44,085 nucleotides of DNA from Bacillota bacterium (GCA_023392075.1 JAEVZU010000190.1:1-44085), one strand, 5' to 3'. Numbered from the stretch's first letter, positions 7,736 to 15,071 are shown. A program made the numbers and translations. Notes: generated by a model not told the origin, from the sequence alone.

Positions 7736-7755
7736 ACTGTCACACTTGTAACAGT
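7736..7755. promoter_or_regulatory. Candidate TetR operator between the EFR1-type and tetR genes
   Basis: A 20-bp palindrome, ACTGTCACA-CT-TGTAACAGT, has 9-bp half-sites with one mismatch. It overlaps the -35 of the predicted regulator promoter and is 31 bp upstream of the divergent gene's start, a classic position for a TetR operator controlling both directions. Confidence 0.6.
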
Positions 7756-7774
7756 TTGATATTTCTATTATAAT
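7746..7774 (+). promoter_or_regulatory. Predicted promoter of the TetR-family gene
   Basis: TTGTAA (7746-7751), a 17-bp spacer and TATAAT (7769-7774). The -35 lies inside the palindrome 7736-7755, consistent with autorepression. Confidence 0.55.
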
Positions 7775-7851
7775 GAGTCTATGATAATAATTCAAGATTT
7801 CATAGGCAAGTGCCACATCTGGTCATTTTTGCGACATTTGAAGGAGCCGGC

Positions 7852-8406
7852 ATGAAAAATACACAAAATCCAATTGCTTTACGTTCCAGGGAATGGTTGA
7901 CAAACGCTCTTTTGGAGCTGATGAAAAACAAACCGTTTCAGGAAATCAGTATTTCAGAGATTGCGGAAAAAGCAGATTTGTCCCGTAGAACTTTTTATCG
8001 TTTTTTTTCTTCGAAAGAAGAAGTGATTCGCTTCCATCTGGAGACAATTTGGCGTACAGGAGCGCTACAGCTTTCCGCTGATAAAGATCACAGTTATTTT
8101 CATACAATTTGTTGGTATCTGGAGCTTTGGTATGAGCATAAGGAACTGGCTCTTTTGCTTTACCGCAACGATTTGATATCGCTGTTACTGCAAGAGTACA
8201 ACCATCTTTTTCCTGAAGTGTACCTAATGCGGAAAGGCAATTATCCTTTGGCTAAGCAACCAGAGGCAATGAAATATGCTCTTTCCTATAGTGTAGGTGG
8301 ACTTTTAAACATCCTTTGGCAGTGGGCAGGCGACGGAATGCAGAAATCACCTGAAGAAGTTGCCAATCTGCTGTTGACTGCCATCCGGTTACCTGATCAG
8401 GAGTAA
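7852..8406 (+). CDS. TetR/AcrR-family transcriptional regulator
   Basis: From the ATG with an AAGGAG site 5 nt upstream it is 184 aa; an ORF extending 14 codons further has no ribosome site. Residues about 9-57 are the TetR helix-turn-helix domain (LTNALLELMKNKPFQEISIS, then EIAEKADLSRRTFYRFFSSK). The C-terminal part is helical with many aromatic residues (FHTICWYLELWYEHKELALL) and forms the ligand and dimer domain. It probably represses itself and the divergent EFR1-type gene. The inducer is unknown. Confidence 0.9.
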   Translation: MKNTQNPIALRSREWLTNALLELMKNKPFQEISISEIAEKADLSRRTFYRFFSSKEEVIRFHLETIWRTGALQLSADKDHSYFHTICWYLELWYEHKELALLLYRNDLISLLLQEYNHLFPEVYLMRKGNYPLAKQPEAMKYALSYSVGGLLNILWQWAGDGMQKSPEEVANLLLTAIRLPDQE

Positions 8407-8475
8407 CTTCTAATTTGCAAAATCCAGTTTACCGATGTGTTTTATAGGTAGAATAATGGCTTGTTTTTGGTATAG

Positions 8476-8592
8476 AAAACTTATCTTGAAGCTCTGAGAA
8501 ATATAGAAACTGTTATAGAAGAATGGATAGAAACAGCAAAGCTTTTGGGTAGGCAAGTTCCAGACCCTAAAGGAAGGTTGAATTTTGCATAA
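8476..8592 (+). pseudogene. Decayed hicB antitoxin remnant (C-terminal part)
   Basis: The frame reads YLEALRNIETVIEEWIETAK followed by LLGRQVPDPKG and a stop, the typical C-terminal helix of HicB antitoxins. An in-frame stop lies just upstream at 8473-8475, and no start codon, N-terminal HicB domain or hicA partner is present. It is therefore a dead relic of a type II toxin-antitoxin module. Confidence 0.65.
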
Positions 8593-8597
8593 GGTAT

Positions 8598-8779
8598 AAG
8601 TTTAAATTCCCTGTGGCAGAAGGCCATAGGAATAGAGGTTCTAAATTTCCAAAATGTTGTCGCCCTAAAGTTTCAGTAAAGAACCTTTTTACTATATGCA
8701 GATGGCAATACATAATGATTCAATTAATTCAAACAATTTTGAAGAATCTAAAACTGAACAGCATAATATTCCTGCCTAA
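8598..8779 (+). pseudogene. Possible frameshifted ORF relic downstream of the hicB remnant
   Basis: Two frames in series read protein-like sequence: KFKFPVAEGHRNRGSKFPK then CCRPKVSV, and after a shift near 8680 MQMAIHNDSINSNNFEESKT with a stop at 8777-8779. No start, ribosome site or family is recognised. With the hicB tail it suggests that the 8407-8835 stretch is eroded accessory DNA. Confidence 0.25.
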
Positions 8780-8835
8780 TATATAATTCAAACATTGGTA
8801 TAGTTATTTAGTAGAAGTTTTATCTCATAGAATGA

Positions 8836-8870
8836 TTAAAGGGTTTCAGCTAATCGCTGAAACCCTTTAA
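8836..8870 (-). terminator. Stem-loop terminator downstream of tRNA-Leu
   Basis: A 15-bp perfect inverted repeat (8836-8850 with 8856-8870, loop 5 nt) starts 6 nt past the tRNA 3' end. The following T run on the minus strand is short, so termination efficiency is uncertain. Confidence 0.6.
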
Positions 8871-8875
8871 CTTAT

Positions 8876-8962
8876 TGGTGCCGAAGGCCGGACTCGAACC
8901 GGCATGTAGTCACCTACGCTGGATTTTGAGTCCAGTGCGTCTGCCAATTTCACCACTTCGGC
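8876..8962 (-). tRNA. tRNA-Leu (anticodon CAA)
   Basis: The minus strand gives an 87-nt class II tRNA with acceptor stem GCCGAAG/CTTCGGC, an encoded CCA end, T-loop GTTCGAG, and anticodon stem CTGGA/TCCAG around loop CTCAAAA, i.e. anticodon CAA reading UUG. The variable arm (about CGTAGGTGACTACATG) is long, as expected for tRNA-Leu. Confidence 0.95.
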
Positions 8963-9103
8963 ATGTGTTTTTTCGCTGCTTAAATATAGTAACACAGATA
9001 CTTTAACAAATCAATACTAAAATATAAAAACAACGGGATATTTTTTGTCATTTTTACTATATTTAAGCACACCATTTATGCACCAATCAAGTGCACGGCG
9101 GCA

Positions 9104-10519
9104 TTAGTATCTCAGAACACCCTGCAGCAGTTCAAACTGTTCGGCAGGCAGGTTATACGAGGTCAGACGGGCGGCACGTGCCGGAGCCACATATCCCAGC
9201 GATATTGAAACATAGCCCCTCTCTCTTTTGAACATGCTCCCACTTGCAGTGATGCTCTCTATACTGTCGGTCTTTATCAAAGCCACCCATCTGCTGAAAC
9301 CTCCGGCAGCCAGTACGACATTTTTATTACCGACACTTATTCCTGAGTTTTTAAACCTGAAAAAAACATCCACTACCGCCAGTATCAGTAGTACTATGGC
9401 TGCTGCAAGGAGCAGTGGCTGGCCGATGACGGTTGAAAGTATTACTGATACTCCCAGTGTAATAATGGCCAATATAAAGCCCGGATTCACAAAAAAGTAT
9501 CTCACCGCTCTTTTATCAGGGCGGATCAAACTGTATTCGACAGAATATTCCGGTAACAGCCTGTTAACTATTTTCCTTAATTTTTTAAAAGACGCTATGG
9601 GGAAGAGCATGGCCCTTTCCGTTTCATCTTTATCCGCATCACCATAGCCTATTACGATAACCTCAGCCGTATAAAAGCCGCATAACCGCATGAGCAGGCT
9701 CTGTTTGAATATAATTCCGTTTATCTTGCTTTTCTGCAGGGAAAAGCTTTTTTTATTAAGCAGGCCGTATCTTATTTTTACCGTATCATCGGTGGCCCAA
9801 ACCTTAAAGTTATAGTAGGTTAAAACACTTTTGATCAGCGACAGGGCTACCGAAAGTATATATCCGATAACAATTGCCGAGGCTATCAACCCGCCTATCA
9901 GCATGTTTTGAAATATATTCTCAAACTTTGGAGCAATAATACCCATAAACGGACCTGCAACAGCTATAATGCTAAAAAAGTAAACCCACTTTGACTGCAG
10001 CAGGCCCAGTTTGACAAAATCCTGCGGCATTGCTTTGATTGCTTCGGTCTCAGCCTCCTGTTCCTTTATCTCTTCAATATGTTTCCCCTTTGTCAATACC
10101 TCTTTGAATTGTACCGCCTGGTCTGTTTTTAAAGTCAGCACAATATTAGATTTGTTGGCCGTGTCATTTGTCTGGCTGGCATTATCAACTTTGATTTTAT
10201 AAACCCTGAATAATTGAAATAATATATTTTGTGACAGGTCTACTGTGGTAATTGTTGAAAAGGGTATTTCCACCCGCTTTTTGGTGAAAACTCCCGATTC
10301 CACAAGCAAATGATCCTCTTCCAGGGTGTAATAGGTAAACAGGTAGGTGATCAATCTTGAAATCGGGCTGAACAATATAAACACCAACGGCATTATTGCC
10401 TGTGCATCAAAATTCTTAACAAGGATAATACTTGCGATGGCTCCTAAAATAAGTACGGGCAATTCAATTACTTTTTCAAATATTATAAGATAGTTTCCTC
10501 TTCTGTGTTTGAAATCCAC
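9104..10519 (-). CDS. YdbT-like membrane protein with bacterial PH (bPH2) domains
   Basis: This 471-aa membrane protein has repeated bPH2 domains. The first (about 60-135) reads YTLEEDHLLVESGVFTKKRV then EIPFSTITTVDLSQNILFQL. The second (about 238-320) includes NFKVWATDDTVKIRYGLLNK, and a third lies at the C-terminus (about 395-471, VSLGYVAPARAARLTSYNLP). Hydrophobic pairs separate them (about 15-55, 180-230 and 343-388). In Bacillus subtilis the ydbS-ydbT pair is a sigma-W operon linked to protection against foreign antimicrobial peptides. That role is borrowed from the homologue, not shown here. It is the second gene of a pair, 41 bp after the YdbS-like gene. Confidence 0.85.
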   Translation of the reverse strand: MDFKHRRGNYLIIFEKVIELPVLILGAIASIILVKNFDAQAIMPLVFILFSPISRLITYLFTYYTLEEDHLLVESGVFTKKRVEIPFSTITTVDLSQNILFQLFRVYKIKVDNASQTNDTANKSNIVLTLKTDQAVQFKEVLTKGKHIEEIKEQEAETEAIKAMPQDFVKLGLLQSKWVYFFSIIAVAGPFMGIIAPKFENIFQNMLIGGLIASAIVIGYILSVALSLIKSVLTYYNFKVWATDDTVKIRYGLLNKKSFSLQKSKINGIIFKQSLLMRLCGFYTAEVIVIGYGDADKDETERAMLFPIASFKKLRKIVNRLLPEYSVEYSLIRPDKRAVRYFFVNPGFILAIITLGVSVILSTVIGQPLLLAAAIVLLILAVVDVFFRFKNSGISVGNKNVVLAAGGFSRWVALIKTDSIESITASGSMFKRERGYVSISLGYVAPARAARLTSYNLPAEQFELLQGVLRY

Positions 10520-10560
10520 TTTTTACCTCCATCAAACATATTGAAAATGAGAACGGAATA

Positions 10561-11046
10561 CTAATTGTCCTGAGCATCCAATCTTTTATATAATTTGGCC
10601 CGCAGAGTCTCTGCAATCGAATCGGCTTCCTCCCTGGAGATACCTTCAATGCTGAACTGTCCGCTTGCAGTGTGAATATTTACGACGGAAATTCCAAGCT
10701 TCCTGATGATTGGACCCTGTGACACTGTTATATGCTGGATTCTAACAATAGGAACAATTGTATTCCCTACAAAAAATATTCCGTGACGGATTTCAACCCT
10801 GTCATCTGTTATTATATATCCCCACTGTCTGTATTCGATGGCGGGATAAATAAATAGGCCAAACAATTTATAAAGCAGAATCAAACCCGCCCCCAGATAC
10901 GCATAATGTTTGAACGGCTGAAAAAAATCCGCCTTTGACAGGAAAAACAAAGGTACTCCTATAATAACAGCTATTATAACTAAACTTATTAACCTTGAAA
11001 TTCTCCAGGAAAACAAAATTCTCCTGTCCAGTTTGTTATACTCCAT
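10561..11046 (-). CDS. YdbS-like membrane protein with one bPH2 domain
   Basis: This 161-aa protein has two predicted spans (about residues 20-36 and 47-66) followed by one bPH2 domain (about 78-155: YIITDDRVEIRHGIFFVGNT, then IVPIVRIQHITVSQGPIIRK). It is the partner of the YdbT-like protein encoded 41 bp downstream; the two probably form one membrane complex. A GGTAAACC-type weak ribosome site precedes the start. No promoter was identified with confidence in the 11047-11234 gap, which otherwise holds nothing recognisable. Confidence 0.83.
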   Translation of the reverse strand: MEYNKLDRRILFSWRISRLISLVIIAVIIGVPLFFLSKADFFQPFKHYAYLGAGLILLYKLFGLFIYPAIEYRQWGYIITDDRVEIRHGIFFVGNTIVPIVRIQHITVSQGPIIRKLGISVVNIHTASGQFSIEGISREEADSIAETLRAKLYKRLDAQDN

Positions 11047-11234
11047 GGTTTACCTGCCTTTCGTGTAAGTATTATCCTGATTCCCAAAATTCCGTTTTTC
11101 TTTACAAAATAACTTGTTATGCAATTACATTCACAATAACATATTTTCATAGTATGGGCAAATACCTCATTATCCATTTGCGGTTTGAAAAATTATCATG
11201 TGCAAAAACAAATAAATTTGACTTTAAACTATAT

Positions 11235-11251
11235 AATTGATAGAATCAATT
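11235..11251. promoter_or_regulatory. Perfect 7-bp inverted repeat near the MATE-gene promoter
   Basis: AATTGAT-AGA-ATCAATT directly follows and overlaps a TATAAT-like element (11232-11237), 58 bp upstream of the transporter start. The position suggests an operator for a repressor. No regulator gene is adjacent. Confidence 0.4.
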
Positions 11252-11308
11252 GTTCGAATAAACGTTCTTTTATTTACAGAAATAGTAACAAAATTAGAAG
11301 GGGTTAAT

Positions 11309-12700
11309 ATGCAGAAAGATAATCTAAAATCTGAAAAAATGGGTACTGTACCCGTCGGCCGACTTCTTGCCGGAATGTCGCTTCCCGCAATGCTTTCAAT
11401 GCTGGTTCAGTCTCTATATAATGTTGTTGACAGTTATTTTGTTTCAAAACTGGGTGAAGAAGCTTTTACAGCCGTTTCAATTGCTTTTCCCATGCAACTG
11501 CTGACTTTGGCGTTCGCTGTGGGTGTAGGTATTGGAACAAACTCTCTGATAGCCAGAAAGCTTGGTGAAGGAAAAGTTGATGAAGCCACTGTTACCGCAA
11601 GGACAGGCTTATTCCTCGCCATATTTAATGCCGCTGTATTTGTAATAATTGGTCTGGTTGTCTCGGGGCCGTTTATTTCATTGTTTTCAGATAACCCGAA
11701 GGTAATATCCATGGGTACCACCTATCTGACAATAGTAACTGCTGCGTCGGCCGGAATGTTTATTGAAATAATTCATTCAAAAACTCTCCAGGCAACCGGC
11801 AATATGCTCATTCCGATGATATCTCAGCTGATCGGTGCGATAATCAATATTATACTGAATCCGATACTCATATTCGGCTGGTTCGGTTTACCCGAACTGG
11901 GTATTGCAGGCTCGGCAGTTGCAACAGTTATCGGGCAGCTGACTGCAATGACCTATGTTATGACCATGTTCAGACTGAAAAGCCATGATATTCATTTAAC
12001 GCTAAAAGGTTTAAAACTGAAAAAGGAAAACGTGATCGATATATATAAGGTCGGTGCACCTGCCATAGTGATGAATGCTATCGGATCGCTTACTACTACC
12101 GGGATGAACGCCATACTTATGTCCTTCTCGGAAACAGCCATTGCCGTTTTGGGCATTTACTTCAAATTGCAATCCTTCGTATTTATGCCTGTTTTCGGCT
12201 TAACCCAGGGAGCTATGCCTATTATGGCATATAATTTCGGTGCAAATAAAAAGAAGAGATTTTATAAGACTTTCTATATCTCACTGACAGTCACCATAAT
12301 TATTATGTCACTGGGACTGCTGATGTTCCAATTGATACCCGGTCGGCTTCTGTCCATTTTCGGTCAGGAATCGGATATTGGGATCTATGCGCTTAAGGCA
12401 GTCAGCCTTTGTTTCCTGCCGGCCGCTTTTGGTATCATAATAACAACCATGTTCCAGGCGGTAGGTCACGGTATGAAATCCCTTGTAATGTCGCTGCTCC
12501 GTCAGCTGGTGTTTATTCTGCCGGGTGCATTTCTGCTCGGAAAAATCTTTGGCTTGAACGGAGTATGGTATTGTTATCCGTTTGCTGAACTGGTCTGTGT
12601 CCTGATATTCACACCCATCGGTTTTAAGGTCATCAAGGAGGAGTTTATCAGGAAAAGTTCTTTTGAAGAACCGGACTTGAACTTAAGCCAAGCCATCTGA
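11309..12700 (+). CDS. MATE-family multidrug efflux transporter
   Basis: From the ATG behind an AGAAGGGG site it is 463 aa; the frame is open 24 codons further upstream without a ribosome site. It has about twelve hydrophobic segments in two homologous halves and typical MATE features: MLSMLVQSLYNVVDSYFVSK near the N-terminus, GIGTNSLIARKLGEGKVDEA, and in the second half QSFVFMPVFGLTQGAMPIMA YNFGANKK. The family exports cationic drugs or metabolites using Na+ or H+ gradients. The substrate is unknown. The gene is monocistronic. A bidirectional terminator follows at 13004, after an unusual GC-rich stretch. Confidence 0.93.
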   Translation: MQKDNLKSEKMGTVPVGRLLAGMSLPAMLSMLVQSLYNVVDSYFVSKLGEEAFTAVSIAFPMQLLTLAFAVGVGIGTNSLIARKLGEGKVDEATVTARTGLFLAIFNAAVFVIIGLVVSGPFISLFSDNPKVISMGTTYLTIVTAASAGMFIEIIHSKTLQATGNMLIPMISQLIGAIINIILNPILIFGWFGLPELGIAGSAVATVIGQLTAMTYVMTMFRLKSHDIHLTLKGLKLKKENVIDIYKVGAPAIVMNAIGSLTTTGMNAILMSFSETAIAVLGIYFKLQSFVFMPVFGLTQGAMPIMAYNFGANKKKRFYKTFYISLTVTIIIMSLGLLMFQLIPGRLLSIFGQESDIGIYALKAVSLCFLPAAFGIIITTMFQAVGHGMKSLVMSLLRQLVFILPGAFLLGKIFGLNGVWYCYPFAELVCVLIFTPIGFKVIKEEFIRKSSFEEPDLNLSQAI

Positions 12701-12712
12701 TTAACATTATCC

Positions 12713-12905
12713 CGTCAGGAAATTTGCTCCGCAAGTCCGCTTCGCGCCCGCTTAGAAACTCTGCCTATGCTGCGCAAATTATCCTTGTTCACAAGGAATC
12801 CTTCGGACTCCTTTGAGGCACTACTGCCCCTTCGACGGGGCTAGCGCTCCTGAGCACCTCCGCTCCGCTACACCGGAAAGGGGATTCCCTTTTTCAAACC
12901 CCGAG
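12713..12905. other. GC-rich, hairpin-dense intergenic element
   Basis: This stretch differs sharply in base composition from the AT-rich gaps around it and is packed with short inverted repeats: AATTTGC (from 12720) with GCAAATT (from about 12773), TCCTTGT/ACAAGGA around 12781-12797, GCCCC/GGGGC around 12827-12842, and AAAGGGG with CCCTTT near 12877-12894. No ORF with a ribosome site is supported. It could be an inserted repeat unit or a structured RNA. It lies between the MATE stop and the terminator at 13004. Confidence 0.4.
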
Positions 12906-13003
12906 GATAGAAATTTATTGTTTGGAATTTTCTGGTGTACACATTCAAACTCAGTATTATTAGTGCCTCATCACTGTTCAAAAAGTTATAAATCCCTATA
13001 CTC

Positions 13004-13042
13004 TAAAAAACCGCTCTGAGCCGGTGCTCAAAGCGGTTTTTG
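13004..13042. terminator. Bidirectional rho-independent terminator
   Basis: The stem AAAAACCGCT-nn-GAGC pairs with GCTC-nn-AGCGGTTTTT across a short loop, with A and T runs at both ends. It sits between the plus-strand MATE gene and the stop of the converging MltG-like gene, and serves both. Confidence 0.85.
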
Positions 13043-13609
13043 TTATAACGTACATATGGCTTTAACAATATAAACATAATCATCATTTTTCTTAAAGCTG
13101 TAAGTGCCTATGTTAATTTTCTTTGTGGCGCTATATGCAGCCATGGTATCTATAAACTCTTTCTTATTTGATATGACACCTTTCTCATACAAAAGCTGTG
13201 CCACCATGTTGGAATTATAGCCATGCTTTATTTCTACCGATATATTTCTTTCACCTGCATCAGGTTTTGCAGGAGTTTGGATTGCAGGTTCCTTAGCAGG
13301 CTGCAGTGTGGTCTTAGCCTCCGTCTGCTGTGCAGCAGCACTGTTTTGAGAGCCTGAAGCCGTACTTTTGGAAGGTGTATTTTCTGCGGCTGTATCTCCG
13401 GTCTGAGCAGCTGCTGCATCATCCTCCATCAAATGGACGGATTCAATCATACCGTAGCCCTTGGCCAATCTGATTATTTCTTCCCTGGAGAGATTTTCAG
13501 CATCTGAACGGGTTCCGTCACCGCCCGAATAAATAAGACCTGCTATGGAAGTTATGACCATTCCTATACCGATACCTAATATAATGCTTTTTTCATGAAC
13601 TTTTCTCAT
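13043..13609 (-). CDS. Membrane-anchored MltG/YceG-like protein lacking the catalytic domain
   Basis: This 188-aa protein has an N-terminal anchor (residues 9-27, ILGIGIGMVITSIAGLIYSG), a low-complexity linker rich in Ala, Thr, Ser and Gln (about 64-120), and a small domain at 124-188 (SVEIKHGYNSNMVAQLLYEK, then GVISNKKEFIDTM and INIGTYSF). That last domain resembles the LysM-like start of endolytic transglycosylase MltG. The MltG catalytic domain is absent, so a structural or binding role is more likely than enzymatic activity. It overlaps the upstream DUF6115-like gene by 4 bp (ATGA), indicating translational coupling as the last gene of a three-gene operon. Confidence 0.75.
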   Translation of the reverse strand: MRKVHEKSIILGIGIGMVITSIAGLIYSGGDGTRSDAENLSREEIIRLAKGYGMIESVHLMEDDAAAAQTGDTAAENTPSKSTASGSQNSAAAQQTEAKTTLQPAKEPAIQTPAKPDAGERNISVEIKHGYNSNMVAQLLYEKGVISNKKEFIDTMAAYSATKKINIGTYSFKKNDDYVYIVKAICTL

Positions 13610-14532
13610 TTGCTCAGCCCTCTGATCAGATTAATTTCACCTTTACCTATCTTGAGACTGTCAGCTATTTCGTCATTAGTCATTCCCTGTTCTATCATTT
13701 TCAGGACCTCATGTCTCTTATTATTCAAAACAAGCCGTGATTTATTTCCGTCATTGTTAACCTTTATATCTGTCTGAGGTTTTACATCTTCTTTTGGACT
13801 TATATTTTCATTTGAATTTATATCTTCCCGCAATTTTATATCTCCCTGCAGTTTTGTATCTTCATTTGAATCCATATCTTCCTGCAGTTTTATATCTTTA
13901 TTTGAATTTATATCTCCCTGCAGTTTTGTATCTTCATTTGAATTTATATCTTCCTGCAGTTTTGTATCTTCATTTGAATCCATATCTTTATGCGGCTTTA
14001 TAACTTCATTTGATTTTATATCTTCTTTTGCCTTTCTGCCTTTTTTCCGGGTAACTTCCTTTCTGTTTGTAATTTCTCCTGTCCTACTGGTTTCTTCGGC
14101 TTGAGATACCTGCTCACTTTCAACAGGCATAGCGGGAACAGGCAGCTTTGTTACAGGGACGGACGGTACCGGATTAACTCTCACAGGTACTGCCGGTGTA
14201 TGCCTTAACATTTGATTGTATACTCCGGCCCCCTTGTTCAAAGCTTCAGCCGACTGGTAATATTCATTATCAGTCTGTGCCTTATTATACTTTTCAAAAA
14301 ATTCCTGATTTTTCTCCGAAATTGAAGTTACAACATAATCAGACATTTTGTTCAGCTCCTGAAGCATTTCCTCAGAATCCTGAATCAGGTTAAACATTTC
14401 TTCCTTTTTTCTGTCAAACTCCTTGAAAAAATCTTTTCCGTTAACCTTGTCCATTACAATAAAAAACAGGGATCCAATTATTAATAAAATCCCTAAAAAT
14501 ATGATACTTACGTAAAAAGCGCCCATGTTCAC
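13606..14532 (-). CDS. DUF6115-like membrane protein with 12-residue repeats and C-terminal helix-turn-helix-like segment
   Basis: This 308-aa protein has one N-terminal span (residues 6-27), a helical region (35-105), a Pro/Val-rich stretch (112-137), a charged repeat tract (183-254) with four copies of the pattern DINSNEDTKLQE plus partial units, and a C-terminal segment (272-305: RHEVLKMIEQGMTNDEIADS, then LKIGKGEIN) that looks like a small helix-turn-helix. The layout fits proteins annotated as DUF6115 in Clostridia. The function is unknown. It is the middle gene of an operon: 9 bp after the Gln/Lys-rich gene and overlapping the MltG-like gene. From memory, such a trio can follow flagellar gene clusters; no flagellar gene is in this window. 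Confidence 0.7.
   Translation of the reverse strand: MNMGAFYVSIIFLGILLIIGSLFFIVMDKVNGKDFFKEFDRKKEEMFNLIQDSEEMLQELNKMSDYVVTSISEKNQEFFEKYNKAQTDNEYYQSAEALNKGAGVYNQMLRHTPAVPVRVNPVPSVPVTKLPVPAMPVESEQVSQAEETSRTGEITNRKEVTRKKGRKAKEDIKSNEVIKPHKDMDSNEDTKLQEDINSNEDTKLQGDINSNKDIKLQEDMDSNEDTKLQGDIKLREDINSNENISPKEDVKPQTDIKVNNDGNKSRLVLNNKRHEVLKMIEQGMTNDEIADSLKIGKGEINLIRGLSK
13771..13986 (-). repeat. In-frame 36-bp tandem repeats inside the DUF6115-like gene
   Basis: The repeats encode residues 183-254. The unit D-M/I-D/N-S-N-E/K-D-T/I-K-L-Q-E/G recurs four times at 12-residue spacing, followed by a 6-residue half unit and two diverged units. The high identity at DNA level (TTTGAATTTATATCTTC-type blocks on the plus strand) indicates recent slippage or recombination, so copy number may vary between strains. 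Confidence 0.85.
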
Positions 14533-14541
14533 CTCAAGAAA

Positions 14542-14826
14542 CTATATCCTAATATCAATTCTAGGTGTATTTTCTCCATTATTCTTCTGCTTCTTTTTTT
14601 TCTCATTTTGCTTATTATTATCTTTTTGCTGTTTCTCATTTACACGCCCACCCTGTACATTTTCCCTGGCAACAACCTGCTTCATACTATGATCAATCCT
14701 GTCACGGTTTGCTTCGGCCTGCTGCTGATGTACAGCCTGGTTTTTGTTGACCTCGTCGTTAAACGTTTTGGACACCTCGGTGGTTTTTGGATACAAAACC
14801 TGAAAATCCATTGGTTTGATTGACAT
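14542..14826 (-). CDS. Small Gln/Lys-rich protein, unknown function
   Basis: From the ATG behind GGGAGG it is 94 aa (MSIKPMDFQVLYPKTTEVSK at the start). An ORF opens 6 codons further up but lacks a ribosome site. The N-terminal 20 residues look conserved-protein-like; the rest is polar and probably helical or disordered, with Gln-rich (QAVHQQQAEANRDR) and Lys/Asn-rich (EKQQKDNNKQNEKKKKQKNN) segments. It is the first gene of the operon with the DUF6115-like and MltG-like genes. Its ribosome site belongs to the 64-bp hairpin module described at 14824-14887. Confidence 0.7.
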   Translation of the reverse strand: MSIKPMDFQVLYPKTTEVSKTFNDEVNKNQAVHQQQAEANRDRIDHSMKQVVARENVQGGRVNEKQQKDNNKQNEKKKKQKNNGENTPRIDIRI

Positions 14827-14887
14827 ATTAACCTCCCAAGCCATGTTATGGCTTTGAGCCGCATAGCGGCCACAAAATGTAATGAAA
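14824..14887 (-). repeat. 64-bp hairpin/ribosome-site module, copy A
   Basis: Read on the minus strand: TTTCATTACATTTTGTGGCC, a hairpin GCCGCTATGCGGC, CAAAG, a second hairpin GCCATAACATGGC, then the ribosome site GGGAGGTTAAT and the ATG of the 94-aa gene. It differs from copy C (38934-38997, before lpdA) at only 3 of 64 positions. This is well above chance and includes non-structural positions. Confidence 0.85.
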
Positions 14888-14928
14888 TTTGTCCACTCCC
14901 ATTTCCGCTATAAGGCGAATAAAGGAGG

Positions 14929-15024
14929 TTAATTGGCCATGTGCGCTTTCAAAGTATTGCAAATACTTTGAATATTTCGCACGGCCAAAAATTCACAGGT
15001 TTGCTTGCAAGTGAAGTCTTTCAA
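14929..15024 (-). CDS. Candidate 31-aa peptide behind repeat-module copy B
   Basis: A TTG codon 5 nt after a perfect GGGAGG site opens a 31-codon frame: MKDFTCKQTCEFLAVRNIQS then ICNTLKAHMAN, with three cysteines (6, 10, 22) and four basic residues in the first half. The upstream sequence is the same hairpin/ribosome-site module that precedes two real genes, which is the main support. Against it: the codon use overlaps a long inverted repeat (14933-14988), so it may simply be a structured or mobile element. No homologue is recognised with confidence. Confidence 0.3.
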   Translation of the reverse strand: MKDFTCKQTCEFLAVRNIQSICNTLKAHMAN

Positions 15025-15026
15025 GC

Positions 15027-15071
15027 TAACCTCCCAAGCCATTTTTATGGCTTTGAGCCGCTTAGCGGCCG
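15027..15071 (-). repeat. Hairpin/ribosome-site module, copy B (partial)
   Basis: This copy shares both hairpins (GCCGCTAAGCGGC and GCCATAAAAATGGC) and the GGGAGGTTA ribosome site with copies A and C, but lacks the upstream TTTCATTACA block. It lies between the hydG stop and the 14826 gene, pointing the same way. Confidence 0.75.

Noticed and set aside
8880..8963. Possibility that the tRNA is a degraded copy
   Set aside because: All stems pair, the CCA end is encoded and the variable arm and anticodon loop are intact, so it is taken as functional.
13770..13990. CRISPR-like periodic repeats
   Set aside because: The 36-bp periodicity is in-frame protein repeat sequence without unique spacers, and no cas genes are present.
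13794..14003. Plus-strand frame with a striking repetitive Leu/Tyr/Pro translation
   Set aside because: The repetitiveness comes from the 36-bp repeats of the minus-strand DUF6115-like gene; there is no ribosome site or start context.
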